Shown: in pieces, positions 35,453-43,409 of the stretch
Position numbering within the stretch: position 1 is the stretch's first letter
Layout of the letters: each line of letters begins with the position of its first letter
NCBI RefSeq assembly: GCF_009910365.1
Contig: NZ_CP036423.1
Coordinates: 1,302,001-1,366,000, forward strand
Origin: Aequoribacter fuscus
GTDB lineage: Bacteria; Pseudomonadota; Gammaproteobacteria; Pseudomonadales; Halieaceae
DNA: 64,000 nucleotides
Reading direction: 5' to 3'
Made by a program: the position numbers and the translations under genes
Notes under the pieces: generated by a model
The model's database searches: none
What the model was told of the DNA's origin: nothing
What the model saw: only the letters and a program-made list of their open reading frames with translations

Positions 35453-36566
35453 TTCAGACAGTATGTGGGTTGCCAACAGCGATGACCTAGAACGCACGGT
35501 GGCGAGCTACCAGTCCAACCAGGCGGTTGTCTTGGATACGGAGTTTGTCCGTGAGCGAACCTATTACCCCAAGCCCGCTTTGGTGCAGTTGGCGGGCGCC
35601 GGACACATCAGTTTAGTCGACCCTGTTGCCGTCACCGATGCCTCAGCCTTGTCGAGCTTGCTTGAGTCAGAGCGCACGCTCAAGGTGGTGCATTCTGGGA
35701 GCGAAGATTTAGAGGTGTTTCAGGCATGGTTGGGTTGTCCGATCAAAGGCTGGTTTGATACGCAAGTTGCTGCAGCTCTGCTGGGCTATGGCTATGCGAT
35801 AGGGTATCGCAACATTGTCGAGACCTTTTTGGGTGAAGAGCTCGATAAAGGTGAAACCCGGTCGGACTGGTTGCAGCGTCCACTCAGTGACAGTCAGCTG
35901 CAGTATGCGATCGCGGATGTTTTGTATCTTGAACCGGTGTTTGAGCGCTTGTATCAAGAGGCCGAAGCACTGGGGCGTGTAGAGTGGGTGTTAGAGGAGG
36001 GTGCGCGTGCGGTTATGGGCTCGCAGAACGCCTCTTATGACTGTCGCGTTAAAATAGGCAGCGCGTGGAAGCTTCCAGCTCGAGGCCTTTTAGCTCTGAT
36101 GGAATTGTGCGGTGCGCGCGAGCAATTGGCTGTCAGTCACAACAAACCGCGAGGATGGATACTCGATGATCAATCGATGATGCAAATCGCTACAGCATTA
36201 CCCTCGTCTAAGACGCAATTGCGCCCTTTGCTTTCAGATAAAAGCCGAGGCGCTATTCGCCACGTCGATCGTTGGTTGCTGGCTGTGTCTAAGGCCGTTG
36301 ACGCACCTGTAGACCAATTGCCTGAGCCGGTGGCGCCGCCGATGAGTGCCGGTCAACGACAGAGGATGAAACTCATTAAACAGCGCGTTGTGGGCTGGGC
36401 CGCAGACTTAAACATTGCCCCCGAAATTATTTTCAACAAAAGTGACTACGCCATGTGGGTCCAGTGGCTGGAGGGTGGCACAATATCCATACCTGATCAT
36501 TGGACGGGGTGGCGGCGTGTGCTGTTTACCGAACGTTTAATGCATGAATTTTCTAGAGGTGAATGA
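35445..36566 (+). CDS. rnd: Ribonuclease D
   Basis: A 3'-5' exonuclease in tRNA 3' maturation. 373 residues. The DEDD-type catalytic motifs are LDTEF (D and E), HSGSEDLEVF (D) and YAIADVLYL (Y and D). An HRDC domain occupies about 205-290. The TTG start is accepted because GGAAGG lies 7 bases before it. The next Met is 6 codons in. It is coupled by ATGA to ycgL. Confidence 0.94.
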   Translation: MIDSDSMWVANSDDLERTVASYQSNQAVVLDTEFVRERTYYPKPALVQLAGAGHISLVDPVAVTDASALSSLLESERTLKVVHSGSEDLEVFQAWLGCPIKGWFDTQVAAALLGYGYAIGYRNIVETFLGEELDKGETRSDWLQRPLSDSQLQYAIADVLYLEPVFERLYQEAEALGRVEWVLEEGARAVMGSQNASYDCRVKIGSAWKLPARGLLALMELCGAREQLAVSHNKPRGWILDDQSMMQIATALPSSKTQLRPLLSDKSRGAIRHVDRWLLAVSKAVDAPVDQLPEPVAPPMSAGQRQRMKLIKQRVVGWAADLNIAPEIIFNKSDYAMWVQWLEGGTISIPDHWTGWRRVLFTERLMHEFSRGE

Positions 36567-36826
36567 GCGTGCTGACGCAAATCTATGCCAGTGACCGCAA
36601 GCCCGGGTATTATTTGTATGTCCCCAAAGACGCGAATTTACAGGACTTGCCTGAAGCTTTGATTAAACCCTTGGGGGCGCTGCGTAAGTCCCTGCTTTTG
36701 ATGATCACCCCAGCACAAAAGTTGGCTAACGCCGATCCTGTCAAAGTGCTCGAATCCCTGACGGAGCGAGGTTTCTATTTACAGCTCCCACCCAAAGATG
36801 ACCCCTTAGAGGCGCTTTATTCGTGA
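36563..36826 (+). CDS. ycgL: YcgL domain protein
   Basis: 87 residues. IYASDRKPGYYLYVPK and the final GFYLQLPPK are the YcgL family core. The family has a small alpha/beta fold of unknown function, often found next to rnd and ycgN in gammaproteobacteria. It overlaps both neighbours by four bases. Confidence 0.93.
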   Translation: MSVLTQIYASDRKPGYYLYVPKDANLQDLPEALIKPLGALRKSLLLMITPAQKLANADPVKVLESLTERGFYLQLPPKDDPLEALYS

Positions 36827-37257
36827 GCTGGTGGAACGAGCAGCCACTCGAGGCACTCACGGTTGACCAGTGGGAGGCACTCTGCGACGGGTGTGCCAAA
36901 TGCTGTCTGCACAAGCTTGAGGATGCCGGTACCGGTAAGGTTTACTACACCAAAATTCGATGCCAATTTATGAATGCAGATTCCTGCCAATGCGAGTGTT
37001 ATGACCAGCGCAGCGAACGGGTACCCGAGTGCATTGATCTGAAAAAACATGAAGTCTCGAGTTTGCATTGGTTACCCAGTACCTGCGCCTATCGACTGCG
37101 TTCAGAGGGCAAGCCCTTACCCGAGTGGCACTACCTCGTAAGTGGTGACAGAAATAGCGTGCACAGGGCTGGTGTTTCGATTCGTGGTCGCGCAATTTCA
37201 GATGAATTTGTTCATCCAGACGGGTACGATGAGCACATCATTAAATGGGTTGAATAG
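36823..37257 (+). CDS. ycgN: YcgN (UPF0260) cysteine-cluster protein
   Basis: 144 residues from a GTG overlapping the ycgL stop. CDGCAKCCLHK near 21-31 and the later cysteines (CQFMNADSCQCECY, CIDL, STCAYRL) form the CxxCxxCC pattern thought to hold a metal or Fe-S cluster. Function is unproven. Spacing and overlap place it in the dnaX-recR-rnd operon. Confidence 0.93.
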   Translation: MSWWNEQPLEALTVDQWEALCDGCAKCCLHKLEDAGTGKVYYTKIRCQFMNADSCQCECYDQRSERVPECIDLKKHEVSSLHWLPSTCAYRLRSEGKPLPEWHYLVSGDRNSVHRAGVSIRGRAISDEFVHPDGYDEHIIKWVE

Positions 37258-37624
37258 GTCGGTGCTAGAGACGGGTTCGTACATTACTGCTTTGCTGAGC
37301 TACAGTTTGGCCGCTGTTATCGCGCTATTGGTCATGGTGTGGTGGTTGGTTAAGCTCGGTTGGGGGCGGTTTTGGATTGCCTTACTCTTTTGGTTAGGCG
37401 CCGCCCTTTTGTTAACGCCTGCCTATGCTAACATGCAGGCGGACACCTTTGCCCCCGCGGTGTTGGTGGCGGTTTTTCAGACGGCCTTTTTTGGCGTTGA
37501 TACGGCTATTCATGCAATTCGTCCACTCGGGGTTGCTATGGGGATAGCCACCTTAGTGGGTGGTACACACGGCCTGATTTGGGTTTGGTTGGGCCGGCGA
37601 CAAGTCAACATGGAGCAGCCTTGA
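37229..37624 (+). CDS. Small integral membrane protein, unknown function
   Basis: 131 residues if the ATG at 37229 is used (29-base overlap with ycgN). GTG 37262 and TTG 37250 are alternatives without better ribosome sites. Three or four hydrophobic helices follow (residues about 20-45, 50-68, 78-98 and 108-125). The stop overlaps the next ATG by one base, so it is made with the vWA protein. No family recognised. Confidence 0.7.
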   Translation: MSTSLNGLNRSVLETGSYITALLSYSLAAVIALLVMVWWLVKLGWGRFWIALLFWLGAALLLTPAYANMQADTFAPAVLVAVFQTAFFGVDTAIHAIRPLGVAMGIATLVGGTHGLIWVWLGRRQVNMEQP

Positions 37625-39096
37625 TGCGTACAGTGTGTCAGATCCTATTAGCCTGTTTGCTGGTTGGTTTTGCGCAAGCTCAAGAACCCATCCGGGGGTA
37701 CCCTGATGTGCGCCTGTTGATCGATGTCTCGGGCAGCATGAAGCAATCTGATCCCAACAACCTGCGCGCGCCGGCGCTTGAACTCATTGTGCGTTTGTTG
37801 CCACCCGGGTCGAAAGCAGGGGTGTGGTTATTTGGCGACGGGGTGCGCACTTTGCTTCCTCACGTTGTGATTGATGAGGCTTGGCGAGATAAAGCGGTAG
37901 AGAGCGTCCGTGTCATTGACAATTCGGGTCAGCGGACGAATATCCCTGCAGCCCTGGACGCCGCATTATATGATCTTAACCGTCTGGACCCCGATTACCG
38001 AACCAGTGTGGTTTTACTCACGGACGGTAAAGTCGATGTGTCCAGCTCGGCGGTAGCGAACGCGAATGCCGCTCGGATGCTGCTTGAGGAACAAGCGCCA
38101 ATATTGGGTCAGACTGGCGTACCAGTGCACACGATTGCCTTATCGAATGAGGCCGATTGGGCTTTTTTGCGCAAACTTGCAGAATCAACTCAAGGGCTTG
38201 CAGAAAAAGCTGAGTCGGCAGATTCATTGACTCGCGTGTTTTTGCAGGCCCTGGAAATGGTCGCTCCGACGGCGCGCGTGCCGATCGAGGGCGGAGAGTT
38301 TCAAATTGATGAAGGCGTCTCGCAGTTAACCGCTCTGATTTTTTCAGGTGCTGATGAGCGCGCCAAGGTGGAGTTAATTGATCCTGCTAACCAAGCCTTG
38401 GCGCCTGATTCCAATCGCGAAGGGGTACGATGGTTTAACAACGAAAAATTCTCGTTAGTGACGGTCGATTCGCCCCAACCGGGCCGCTGGCGCTTAGTTG
38501 CCCCAAGCAGTGAGGAGAATCGAATTACGGTGATTTCTGATTTGTCGATCGACGTCGATCCGCTGCCGAATTCACTACCCCTAGATCAGCCCACGGAACT
38601 TGGATTGCGCCTGGTAGACCGCGAGGGCGTGATTACCTCCGCCGAGTTGCTTAGCGTATTTGACATCAAAGTGACGATTCAAGACCCAGCGAGTGCAACG
38701 GAGGTGATTGATGTTGCGCGTTTGTATCAGATCCCGAGCAGTGGTGAGTATCGTGTCGCCATGCCCGCGTTCTCGCTGCCCGGCTTGCACAAAATTACGG
38801 TTCGAGTAGAGGCCGACACGCTGGTGCGAGAATTGCCCATGTATGTCGATGTTCAAGTGCCGACCGAGGCCCCTAAGGTCATTACCAAAGCGGTAGAGTC
38901 TCAACCAGCAGCGGGTCTGCCCGCATGGTTACTGCCAGGCGTGGCAGGTTTGGTGGGGCTCAGTTTGCTCATCTGGGCTCTGCGCTCGTGGCGTGAAGCC
39001 GCCAGAAAACGCCGTATCGCCGCCGCAAGAAAGGCGCAGGAAGCGCGTGATGCACCATTGATGGAAATGCGGGTCGACACCGACAGCTCAGATTAG
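37624..39096 (+). CDS. Periplasmic von Willebrand factor A domain protein, membrane anchored
   Basis: 490 residues. A signal peptide ends FAQAQ near 20. The vWA domain from about 27 has the metal-ion site DVSGS, with the later threonine and LLTDGKVD, so a divalent-cation adhesion site is intact. A beta-rich region follows, then a C-terminal transmembrane helix near 443-463 and a basic cytoplasmic tail. The layout resembles BatA/BatB-like or marine vWA proteins. GGAG lies 7 bases before the ATG. The MoxR/CoxE-like pair downstream suggests a chaperone-type module. Confidence 0.85.
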   Translation: MRTVCQILLACLLVGFAQAQEPIRGYPDVRLLIDVSGSMKQSDPNNLRAPALELIVRLLPPGSKAGVWLFGDGVRTLLPHVVIDEAWRDKAVESVRVIDNSGQRTNIPAALDAALYDLNRLDPDYRTSVVLLTDGKVDVSSSAVANANAARMLLEEQAPILGQTGVPVHTIALSNEADWAFLRKLAESTQGLAEKAESADSLTRVFLQALEMVAPTARVPIEGGEFQIDEGVSQLTALIFSGADERAKVELIDPANQALAPDSNREGVRWFNNEKFSLVTVDSPQPGRWRLVAPSSEENRITVISDLSIDVDPLPNSLPLDQPTELGLRLVDREGVITSAELLSVFDIKVTIQDPASATEVIDVARLYQIPSSGEYRVAMPAFSLPGLHKITVRVEADTLVRELPMYVDVQVPTEAPKVITKAVESQPAAGLPAWLLPGVAGLVGLSLLIWALRSWREAARKRRIAAARKAQEARDAPLMEMRVDTDSSD

Positions 39097-39184
39097 TTTT
39101 TAGCGTTTTATCGTGCTTGCATGCCACGCAGACACGCGGTAGCCTCTTGACCCTTCGAATAAACAGATAAACAAGGAATGCTAG

Positions 39185-40033
39185 GTGAAACAATTCCAAG
39201 GTACAGAACGATACGTCGCGACTGATGATTTGAGAATGGCGGTCAATGCCGCCGTAGCGTTACAGCGCCCTTTGTTAATCAAAGGTGAGCCTGGCACGGG
39301 CAAAACCATGCTGGCTGAAGAGGTAGCCGAAGGCTTGGGTATGCGTTTGATTCAATGGCACATCAAATCAACCACCAAAGCGCAACAGGGCTTGTATGAG
39401 TACGACGCGGTGTCACGCTTGCGTGACTCGCAGCTCGGTGATGATCGCGTTCACGATATTGCCAACTACATCAAGAGAGGTAAGTTGTGGGAAGCGTTTG
39501 CCTCTGATGAGCAAGTCGTCTTGTTGATTGACGAGATTGACAAAGCCGATATTGAATTTCCCAACGACTTGTTGGTGGAACTCGACCGTATGGAGTTTTT
39601 CGTCTACGAAACCGGTGAAGTGATCAAAGCTAAACATCGCCCAATCATAATTATTACCAGTAATAACGAGAAAGAACTGCCCGATGCGTTTTTGCGTCGC
39701 TGCTTCTTCCACTTTATCAACTTCCCCAATCGCGACACCATGCGCGAAATTGTGGATGTGCACTACCCGGATATCAAACAAACGCTGGTTAACGAGGCGC
39801 TCGAGGTTTTCTTCGATGTGCGCGACATCCCCGGGCTCAAGAAGAAGCCTTCAACCTCGGAGTTAATTGATTGGCTGAAATTACTCATGGCCGACGATAT
39901 TCCTGACGAAATTTTGAAAGATCGCGATCACACCAAAGCAATTCCACCATTGTACGGCGCCTTGCTTAAAAATGAGCAAGATGTGCATTTACTCGAGCGC
40001 TTAGCGTTCATGCATCGGCGCGAAACTCGCTAG
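39185..40033 (+). CDS. MoxR-type AAA+ ATPase
   Basis: 282 residues. Walker A GEPGTGKT at about 36-43, Walker B VVLLIDEIDKA, sensor ITSNNEKELPDAFLRR. This is the MoxR/CoxD class, which acts with vWA proteins to insert metals or to mature or remodel protein complexes. The GTG start has AAGGA 7 bases upstream. The vWA protein gene begins 9 bases after its stop. Confidence 0.92.
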   Translation: MKQFQGTERYVATDDLRMAVNAAVALQRPLLIKGEPGTGKTMLAEEVAEGLGMRLIQWHIKSTTKAQQGLYEYDAVSRLRDSQLGDDRVHDIANYIKRGKLWEAFASDEQVVLLIDEIDKADIEFPNDLLVELDRMEFFVYETGEVIKAKHRPIIIITSNNEKELPDAFLRRCFFHFINFPNRDTMREIVDVHYPDIKQTLVNEALEVFFDVRDIPGLKKKPSTSELIDWLKLLMADDIPDEILKDRDHTKAIPPLYGALLKNEQDVHLLERLAFMHRRETR

Positions 40034-40042
40034 TAGCACTTT

Positions 40043-41218
40043 ATGTTAATTAACTTTTTTCAAGGCTTACGTGACGCAGGGGTTCCCGTGACAACGCGGG
40101 AGCTTCTTGACCTGTTAGAGGGCATGAGACGCCATCTGGTGTTCGCTGATATGGATGCCTTTTACTTTTTCAGCCGCACGTGTTTGGTCAAGGACGAGAA
40201 ATACTTTGACCGTTTTGATCGAGCATTCAGTGCCCACTTTAAAGAGCTCGAAAGTCTCGATGGCATTATCGAGGCCATGATCCCAGACGATTGGCTGCGC
40301 AATGAGTTCATGAAGAACCTGACTGAGGAAGAAAAGGCTAAGATTGAGTCTTTGGGCGGTTTGGAGAAACTGATTGAAGAGTTTAAAAAACGCCTAGAAG
40401 AGCAGAAAGAGCGTCATGAGGGCGGCAACAAGTGGATTGGGACCGGCGGGACTTCGCCTTTTGGTCAGCAAGGCTACAACCCCGAGGGCATGCGTGTAGG
40501 CCCGAACGGCGGTCAGAAAAAAGCCTTAAAAGTTTGGGATCGACGTGATTTCAAAAATCTAGACGACAGCGTTGAGCTTGGTACTCGCAACATAAAAATG
40601 GCCCTGCGTCGCCTGCGCAAGTTTGCGCGTCACGGCGCGGCCGAAGAGCTTGATCTGGACGATACCATTCGATCAACGGCTCGAAACGCAGGCTTGCTGG
40701 ACATTAAATTGGTGCCCGAGCGTCACAATGCGGTCAAAGTTCTTATATTCTTTGACGTGGGTGGGTCAATGGATCCACACGTGCGGGTGTGCGAAGAGTT
40801 GTTCTCTGCGGCTCGAACCGAGTTCAAGCATCTAGAATTTTTTTACTTTCACAACTTTATCTACGAAAGTGTCTGGAAGAACAATATTCGGCGCCACAAT
40901 GAGCGTACGGCACTATTAGATGTCATGCATAAATACAGTCATGACTACAAAGTGATTTTTGTGGGGGATGCCGCGATGTCTCCCTATGAAATCGTGTCCC
41001 CGGGCGGTTCGGTAGAGCACTGGAACGAGGAGTCTGGCGAAGTTTGGATGCGTCGTCTGCGTGACACTTATGAGAAAGTGATTTGGATTAATCCGACACC
41101 TCAGGCGGAATGGGAATATACGCAATCAACGGCGATTACTCATAAGTTACTCGAGGGCCATATGTATCCTCTTACGCTAAAAGGCTTGGAAGAGGGTATG
41201 TCTTACCTGTCCAAATAA
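40043..41218 (+). CDS. CoxE-like vWA domain protein
   Basis: 391 residues. The N-terminal half is helical and acidic, with LRDAGVPVTTRELLDLL typical of CoxE-like proteins. The C-terminal vWA-like domain reads FDVGGSMD in place of DxSxS (the first Ser is Gly), so its metal site is altered. It pairs with the MoxR ATPase just upstream, as CoxD/CoxE do. The 3' end overlaps the convergent methyltransferase gene by 16 bases. Confidence 0.9.
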   Translation: MLINFFQGLRDAGVPVTTRELLDLLEGMRRHLVFADMDAFYFFSRTCLVKDEKYFDRFDRAFSAHFKELESLDGIIEAMIPDDWLRNEFMKNLTEEEKAKIESLGGLEKLIEEFKKRLEEQKERHEGGNKWIGTGGTSPFGQQGYNPEGMRVGPNGGQKKALKVWDRRDFKNLDDSVELGTRNIKMALRRLRKFARHGAAEELDLDDTIRSTARNAGLLDIKLVPERHNAVKVLIFFDVGGSMDPHVRVCEELFSAARTEFKHLEFFYFHNFIYESVWKNNIRRHNERTALLDVMHKYSHDYKVIFVGDAAMSPYEIVSPGGSVEHWNEESGEVWMRRLRDTYEKVIWINPTPQAEWEYTQSTAITHKLLEGHMYPLTLKGLEEGMSYLSK

Positions 41219-41973
41219 TAGGCAATTAGCGCGGCGGTAATGGCCACGTTTAACGATTCCACGCCGTTATGCATGGGAATTCGGACTTTGGCCTGACATC
41301 GCGATGCAATGTCGGGCGCTACACCCTCACTCTCGTTGCCTAAGACAAACACCGCTTTTGCAGGTATGTGTTCTTCAAAAAAATTAGATTCTGTGTGACT
41401 GCTGAGCGTGTAGCAGGTAAACCCTAATCCCAGTAATGCATCGAGTGCTTCGCTACTGGAGGTGCACCGCAGGACGGGGGCGTGGAATAATGTGCCTGCG
41501 CTGGCTTTTGCTACCAGCGGACCTAGTGGCGCACAGCCACGCTCGGGTACGATCACCCCAGTAATGCCGGCAGCCGTAGTTGAGCGCAGGATCATTCCCA
41601 AGTTTTGGGGATTCGTCACTCGGTCCAAAAGAATAAGTCTGCAGGTCTCTTCACTGGTCGACTGCAAAAATACCGAGAGATCGTTGAAGGCTTGGCACTC
41701 GACGTCTAATGCGACACCTTGGTCTTGCTTTTTATTTTTTGAAATTCGCGCCAGCGCGTCCCTGTCGTGAAACCTTACATCGCAGCCTCTTTTTTCCGCT
41801 AACGCGATCAATCGGTCGAGTTTGTCTGATTTTTGGTTAGAGTCCGCAAGATGCAGCACTTTAGGCCGCAGTTGAGCATCCTGTAAGCAAGCCTCTACCG
41901 GGTTGCGCCCATACACGGTAAGCCAACGCCTCAAAGCCTGTTTTTTTGTTTGGTAATCGGTAGAATCTCGCAT
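41203..41973 (-). CDS. TrmH/SpoU family RNA 2'-O-methyltransferase
   Basis: 256 residues. An N-terminal substrate-binding domain (VYGRNPVEACL, RDALARISKNKKQDQGVALDV) precedes the SPOUT knot with motif 1 NPQNLGMILRS, motif 2 VFVLGNESEGV and motif 3 ESLNVAITAALIAY. The layout is that of RlmB (23S Gm2251) and its paralogues. Which RNA position it modifies cannot be told. It uses S-adenosylmethionine. Confidence 0.93.
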   Translation of the reverse strand: MRDSTDYQTKKQALRRWLTVYGRNPVEACLQDAQLRPKVLHLADSNQKSDKLDRLIALAEKRGCDVRFHDRDALARISKNKKQDQGVALDVECQAFNDLSVFLQSTSEETCRLILLDRVTNPQNLGMILRSTTAAGITGVIVPERGCAPLGPLVAKASAGTLFHAPVLRCTSSSEALDALLGLGFTCYTLSSHTESNFFEEHIPAKAVFVLGNESEGVAPDIASRCQAKVRIPMHNGVESLNVAITAALIAYYLDR

Positions 41974-42040
41974 CAGCTATCTCTCTATACGCGGAGCGAT
42001 GCTACCTTATAATACGATTGCAATCGAGTCAGGAGGGGAA

Positions 42041-42280
42041 GTGGAACTCATTTTGTATCACACCAGTGGGTGCCACTTGTGCGAACTGGCAGAAGACGTG
42101 GTCGCCAAGACCGTCTCTGCAGGCGCTGATATTCAGCTGACATTGGTTGATATCGCTATCTCCGATGATTTGATGGGGCGATATGGTTGGACGATACCTG
42201 TTCTAGCCAAGGGTGCGTCGGAGCTTAACTGGCCTTTCGATGTCGCTAAACTCCAGGCGTGGCTGGCGAATCTGCCTTAG
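42041..42280 (+). CDS. Glutaredoxin-like thioredoxin-fold protein (DUF836 type)
   Basis: 79 residues from a GTG with AGGAGG just upstream. A longer frame from 41999 contains that ribosome site and is unlikely. LILYHTSGCHLCELAEDVV has the CHLC redox pair at the start of helix 1, followed by IPVLAKG with a cis-proline. A TATAAT at 42008-42013 could be its -10, though no -35 is evident. It converges with the universal stress gene. Confidence 0.85.
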   Translation: MELILYHTSGCHLCELAEDVVAKTVSAGADIQLTLVDIAISDDLMGRYGWTIPVLAKGASELNWPFDVAKLQAWLANLP

Positions 42281-42283
42281 CGC

Positions 42284-42718
42284 TCAAGTACCCACACGGA
42301 CCGCTAACACGTCGCAGCTGGCGCCATGTAGAACACCGTTCGCAGTGGATCCCATCAGCAGGGCAAGGCCGTAGCGTCCGTGCGAACCCACGACGATTAA
42401 ATCGGAACCCAGTTCTTCTGCCATCTGGTGGATTTCAACTTCCGGTCGCCCAAAGACCGTGTGTTGGTTGGCGCCGTCGACGCTATAATCCGTCCCTACT
42501 TTGGCTAATTGAGCCCGAGCTTGATCGCTAATCTCCTCTTGGATGCCCGAAAAATCCATGGGGATGTCACCGCCGTAGGCAAAACTCAGCGGCTCGATGA
42601 CATGAATTAGGTGAACTTCTGCAGCTTTTTCTGCAGCCATGGCGCAACCGCGATTCACGACTTGAAGGGATTCTTCGCTGAGGTCGATCGCGATAAGGAT
42701 TTTTGTGTAATTAGACAT
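42284..42718 (-). CDS. Universal stress protein (UspA family)
   Basis: 144 residues from the ATG at 42718 (MSNYTKIL). KILIAIDLSEES opens the fold, and the ATP-binding GSHGRYGLALLMGS (GxxGRxG then S) is intact, as in UspA-type proteins. It probably responds to starvation or stress in the cytoplasm. The longer TTG frame adds four residues without support. It converges with the glutaredoxin-like gene. Confidence 0.93.
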   Translation of the reverse strand: MSNYTKILIAIDLSEESLQVVNRGCAMAAEKAAEVHLIHVIEPLSFAYGGDIPMDFSGIQEEISDQARAQLAKVGTDYSVDGANQHTVFGRPEVEIHQMAEELGSDLIVVGSHGRYGLALLMGSTANGVLHGASCDVLAVRVGT

Positions 42719-42818
42719 AGTCTTTCTCAAATGGCAGGTGTATTAAAACTATCGCACTTCGCGTGTTTGGAATCAATTACTGATATCATCGCTCGATGAT
42801 TCAGATCAAGGACTTGGT

Positions 42819-43307
42819 ATGGCGTTTTGGATAATTGTCGGCGTGGTGTTAGTGGCCTTGGCGCCACTTTCTCACTTCTGGCCCAGTAAGCAGCAGCGTA
42901 GGCTGGCGCATATCCGCGAACAGGCTGCCCTGCTGGGTTTATACGTCGAGCTGCGAAAACTGCCCGTGCACCGAAAGATCGATAGTTACATTCCTGCTGA
43001 CGATCGCCGTTATTGGGTTTACTACGGGTTACGCTGTTCGCAAAAAGTGAAACTCCCAGTTGGATCGTGGTTGCGTACCCCGGATGGGTGGTTCGCCCTG
43101 ACGGGCGACAGCGACTTGCCAGATGCCCTGGTCGCGTTACCGGAGGGGCTCGACGTCGTCTCTAGCACACCAGGTAGCGTGGGTTTTTTCTGGCAAGAAC
43201 GCGGCGGTGACGAAGTGCTAAAGCACGCCGCGCAGTGCTTGAAACAGGCGGTAGCGAGTGCCTCAACGTTGTTAGATGAGTCCGAACAAGCTTCGACAAA
43301 ATTGTAA
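42819..43307 (+). CDS. Membrane-anchored protein of unknown function
   Basis: 162 residues. One N-terminal helix (residues 3-20) is followed by a basic soluble domain with SKQQRRLAHIREQAALLGL and YWVYYGLRC. Similar proteins before topA in Pseudomonas are sometimes labelled YajC-like, but the match is only the single anchor and length. It is probably cytoplasmic-facing. Function unknown. topA has its own promoter just downstream. Confidence 0.75.
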   Translation: MAFWIIVGVVLVALAPLSHFWPSKQQRRLAHIREQAALLGLYVELRKLPVHRKIDSYIPADDRRYWVYYGLRCSQKVKLPVGSWLRTPDGWFALTGDSDLPDALVALPEGLDVVSSTPGSVGFFWQERGGDEVLKHAAQCLKQAVASASTLLDESEQASTKL

Positions 43308-43324
43308 CTAAATCAGTTTTTTGC

Positions 43325-43353
43325 TTGACCGCGGGCTTTTGCATCACTATATA
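43325..43353 (+). promoter_or_regulatory. Promoter of topA
   Basis: TTGACC at 43325-43330 and TATATA at 43348-43353 have a 17-base spacer, with the start codon about 57 bases further on. In E. coli topA is supercoiling-controlled. That cannot be tested here. Confidence 0.75.
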
Positions 43354-43409
43354 TGGCCACCCTTAGGCGTGTGAAACGCAAGCAATCAAGCGATCCTTGA
43401 AGGAGAACT

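Noticed and set aside
42008-42013. A complete promoter for the glutaredoxin-like gene
   Set aside because: TATAAT is exact, but no -35 hexamer is visible at 16-18 bases, so only the -10 is mentioned in that gene's entry.
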